A DNA stretch of 31,804 bases from VYDC01 sp034420495 (GTDB taxonomy: Bacteria; Chloroflexota; Dehalococcoidia; UBA2979): NCBI GenBank assembly GCA_034420495.1, contig DAOULG010000031.1:1-31804 (forward strand), in the 5' to 3' direction. The notes under the pieces are model-generated. The model had not been told where the DNA came from, ran no database searches, and saw nothing but the letters and a program-made list of their open reading frames with translations. Shown here piece by piece: positions 29,857-31,804 of the stretch (position 1 is the first letter of the stretch; each line of letters starts with the position of its first letter). A program made the translations under genes and the position numbers.

Positions 29857-31494
29857 ATGGAACGGCTGTGGGTGGATCGCATCTCGAGGCGCTCCCTGCT
29901 GCGCGGTGCGGCGCTGGGCGGCGTCGGTCTCGCAACGGCCGCCGTCATCGGGTGCGGCGACGACGACGACGACGAGGGGGCCGCCGCCCCTGCCGCGACC
30001 CCCGCGGCGACGACGGCCGCCGCACCCGCGACGCCGGCCCGCAAGACCGGGAGCTTCACGGTCGGCATCTCGTCGCGCTCGGTGCCGAACCTCGACCCGA
30101 ACTCCACGGTGAACACCGGGCCGATGTACACGGGCGTCTTCGACCAGCTGGTGCGCCTGGACGAGAACGCCGGGCTTCAGCCCGGCCTCGCCACGAGCTG
30201 GGAGCTCGACTCCGCCAACCCGAGGCGGTGGGTCTACACCCTGCGCGAGGCCGAGTGGTCGGACGGCGTCGCGTTCAGCGCGGCGGACGTGCAGTTCGCC
30301 CAGACATATATTAAGAACCCGGACAACAAATCGAACCTCGTCGCACGCGTCTCGACCGAGGAGTCGGCGGAGATCATCGACGACCGCACCATCGCGATCA
30401 TCACGGCGGACACCGACCCGGAGCTCCCGCGGCGCACGACGCTGCAGCAGCAGTTCGCGAAGCACATCTTCGAGGATCCCGCCAAGGGACCGGAGTGGGC
30501 GGCCGTCAACGCCGTCGGCACCGGCTCGTACGTGATCGAGAGCTACATCCGCGACCAGACGACCGTGCTCCGGGAGAGCCCCACCTCCTGGCGGGGTACC
30601 GAGGGGATGACCGAAGTCCGGCTCGAGGAGATCACCGAGACGACGACGCGACTCGCCGCCTACGAGGTCGGCGATCTCGATGTCGCGTTCCGGATCCCGA
30701 TCGCGGAGCAGGTGCGGCTCGGGGGGCTCCCGAACAGCACCATCGTGCAGGTCCCGCCGACGACCTCGTGGAGCTGGGACATGAGCCCGTTCAAGGCGCC
30801 GACCTCCGACCTGCGGGTGCGGTTCGCCATCATCCACGCCATCGACTACGACACGATCAACGAGACGATCATGGCGAACAGCTCGGAGGTGATGCAGGGC
30901 CAGATCCTGCACATGGCGACCCCGGGCCACAACCCGAACCTCAAGCCGTGGGGCTACGACCCGGACACGTCGCGGCAGTACCTGAAGGACGCGGGCTTCG
31001 AGAACGGGCTCGACGGCCTCGTCGCGACGACGCTCTTCGAGCAGACCCCGGAGCAGAAGCCCTGGGCGGAGGCGTGCGCCGGGATGTGGGACGACGTCGG
31101 CATCAACATCCAGCTCAACCCCGTCGAGACCAACCTCTGGCGGGAGCAGCTCTACGGCCGCGCGGAGCACGACCACCTGCTGTGGAGCACGTTCTCCTCG
31201 CAGGCGATCCGCGAGCCGGCGACGCAGCTGCAGTGGTACCTCTCGGATCACCCGAGCGGCTACTACGACAACCAGGACTTCGACGCCGCGCTCAAGGCCG
31301 CCCGCGCCACGCTCGACCCGGAGCAGCGCAGCATGGCCTACTGGCCGGTGGTCGAGATCATGCACAACGACCCCCCCGCGGGGTACTTCATCAGCCGCGG
31401 ATCCGCGAACTCGTACTACGAGAACAAGTTCGGGGCGCCGCTGCGCGTCGGCGGGAACAGCAGCATCTACCTCGACGAGGCCGTCCCGGCCTAG
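29857..31494 (+). CDS. ABC-type peptide/solute-binding lipoprotein, family 5, Tat-exported
   Basis: A 545-residue family 5 extracellular solute-binding protein (oligopeptide, nickel or similar substrates). The N-terminus has a twin-arginine signal (S-R11-R12-S-L-L) and a lipobox V-I-G-C33, so it is folded before export and lipid-anchored. Residues 34-64 are an Asp-rich then Ala/Thr/Pro linker. The mature domain shows L-Q-P-G-L-A-T-S-W-E-L, W-V-Y-T-L-R-E-A-E-W-S-D-G and a C-terminal D-D-V-G-I-N-I-Q-L segment, as expected. The ATG at 29857 follows AGGGGAAGG. Permease and ATPase genes are not in the window. The strong hairpin after the gene suggests it is transcribed alone or at a higher level than any permease genes downstream. 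Confidence 0.94.
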   Translation: MERLWVDRISRRSLLRGAALGGVGLATAAVIGCGDDDDDEGAAAPAATPAATTAAAPATPARKTGSFTVGISSRSVPNLDPNSTVNTGPMYTGVFDQLVRLDENAGLQPGLATSWELDSANPRRWVYTLREAEWSDGVAFSAADVQFAQTYIKNPDNKSNLVARVSTEESAEIIDDRTIAIITADTDPELPRRTTLQQQFAKHIFEDPAKGPEWAAVNAVGTGSYVIESYIRDQTTVLRESPTSWRGTEGMTEVRLEEITETTTRLAAYEVGDLDVAFRIPIAEQVRLGGLPNSTIVQVPPTTSWSWDMSPFKAPTSDLRVRFAIIHAIDYDTINETIMANSSEVMQGQILHMATPGHNPNLKPWGYDPDTSRQYLKDAGFENGLDGLVATTLFEQTPEQKPWAEACAGMWDDVGINIQLNPVETNLWREQLYGRAEHDHLLWSTFSSQAIREPATQLQWYLSDHPSGYYDNQDFDAALKAARATLDPEQRSMAYWPVVEIMHNDPPAGYFISRGSANSYYENKFGAPLRVGGNSSIYLDEAVPA

Positions 31495-31540
31495 CGGCGA
31501 GGCCCACCCCGGCGTCCGGCGCAGGCCGGGCGGCGGACAC

Positions 31541-31576
31541 GGAGGGGGGAGAGGCCGTGGGGCCTCTCCCCCCTCT
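31541..31576 (+). terminator. Very strong hairpin after the binding-protein gene
   Basis: A 15-bp perfect stem plus one G-T pair spans 31541-31576. Its purine arm runs 31541-31556 and its pyrimidine arm 31561-31576, with loop GTGG. It starts 47 bp after the stop. There is no T-tract, so it may act as a terminator, an attenuator before permease genes, or a 3' mRNA stabiliser. Confidence 0.75.
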
Positions 31577-31804
31577 GCGATCGTCGGTCCCAGGAGCGCC
31601 GGGCCGCCCCGGCCGCGCGGCGGCGCTCCGCGCTCCGGCCCCGACCGCGGCGTCGCGCCGGGGCGGGAAGAGGGGGCCCGGAGCCGGCGCGAGAGCCCTC
31701 GTGCCGGCGCGTCGCGGCCGCGCCGGTGTGCCCAACGTGCGGCGTCCGCTATCCTCGGCGCGGGCGGGGAGCCGGGGCCGGTCCGGCCGCGCCGCGCGAA
31801 GGGA
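31577..31804. other. Non-coding right end of the window
   Basis: I see no convincing gene here. Open frames exist on both strands but look like GC-driven chance. A TATCCT hexamer at 31750-31755 could be the -10 of a gene that starts beyond the window. Confidence 0.4.

Overview
The window is a very GC-rich bacterial chromosome segment, densely packed with about 33 protein genes on both strands. I see no tRNA, rRNA, CRISPR array, insertion sequence or phage gene. The gene content (two tandem LLM-class flavin/F420 oxidoreductases, paired CaiB/BaiF CoA-transferases, a molybdenum hydroxylase of the xanthine dehydrogenase family, ThyX, a Tat-exported lipoprotein binding protein, Ala/Thr-rich lipoprotein linkers) best fits an uncultured heterotroph of the Chloroflexota (Dehalococcoidia/SAR202-like). 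A deep-branching Actinomycetota such as Thermoleophilia is the main alternative. This placement is an inference from gene content.

Layout. 1-381 holds the N-terminal half of a DMT/EamA transporter (-). 459-3609 is an LLM-LLM-M20 peptidase operon (+). 3623-7139 is a minus-strand operon of TlpA-type thioredoxin, gamma-glutamyltransferase-like Ntn hydrolase, PPOX-fold flavoprotein and a thioredoxin-like lipoprotein. 7252-9093 has a sirtuin and a BNR-repeat protein. 9291-11434 has an alpha/beta-hydrolase-fold protein fused translationally to FabF. Next come a small unknown gene (-), ThyX (+), a two-gene family III CoA-transferase operon with a small unknown gene, Nfo (-), a four-cluster ferredoxin and dUTPase. 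A convergent, hairpin-rich spacer follows, then aquaporin and an MFS carrier (-). 20839-24583 carries a small membrane protein, PlsY, a SirB1-like protein, a MidA-like methyltransferase and an IscU-like scaffold. 24633-29741 carries the three subunits of a Mo hydroxylase, a MocA-like nucleotidyltransferase and a metallo-beta-lactamase-fold protein. 29857-31494 encodes an ABC-type family 5 solute-binding lipoprotein, ending in a very strong hairpin.

The standout is the lipoprotein gene at 3623-4357 (-). Its thioredoxin fold is intact, but the first cysteine of the W-C-P-S-C active site is an in-frame UGA, giving W-U-P-S-C. A stem-loop that fits the bacterial SECIS consensus lies just downstream. 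This looks like a selenocysteine-containing, surface-anchored thioredoxin-like oxidoreductase that a standard gene caller would split into two fragments or miss. It sits in one apparent operon with an ordinary membrane-anchored Cys-type TlpA protein.

Other points worth attention are an alpha/beta hydrolase with Ala in place of the nucleophile Ser, a 17-bp palindrome at a predicted transcription start, a 13-codon leader ORF that overlaps the start of a CoA-transferase gene, an MBL-fold gene with no canonical start codon, and several well-spaced sigma-70-type promoters.
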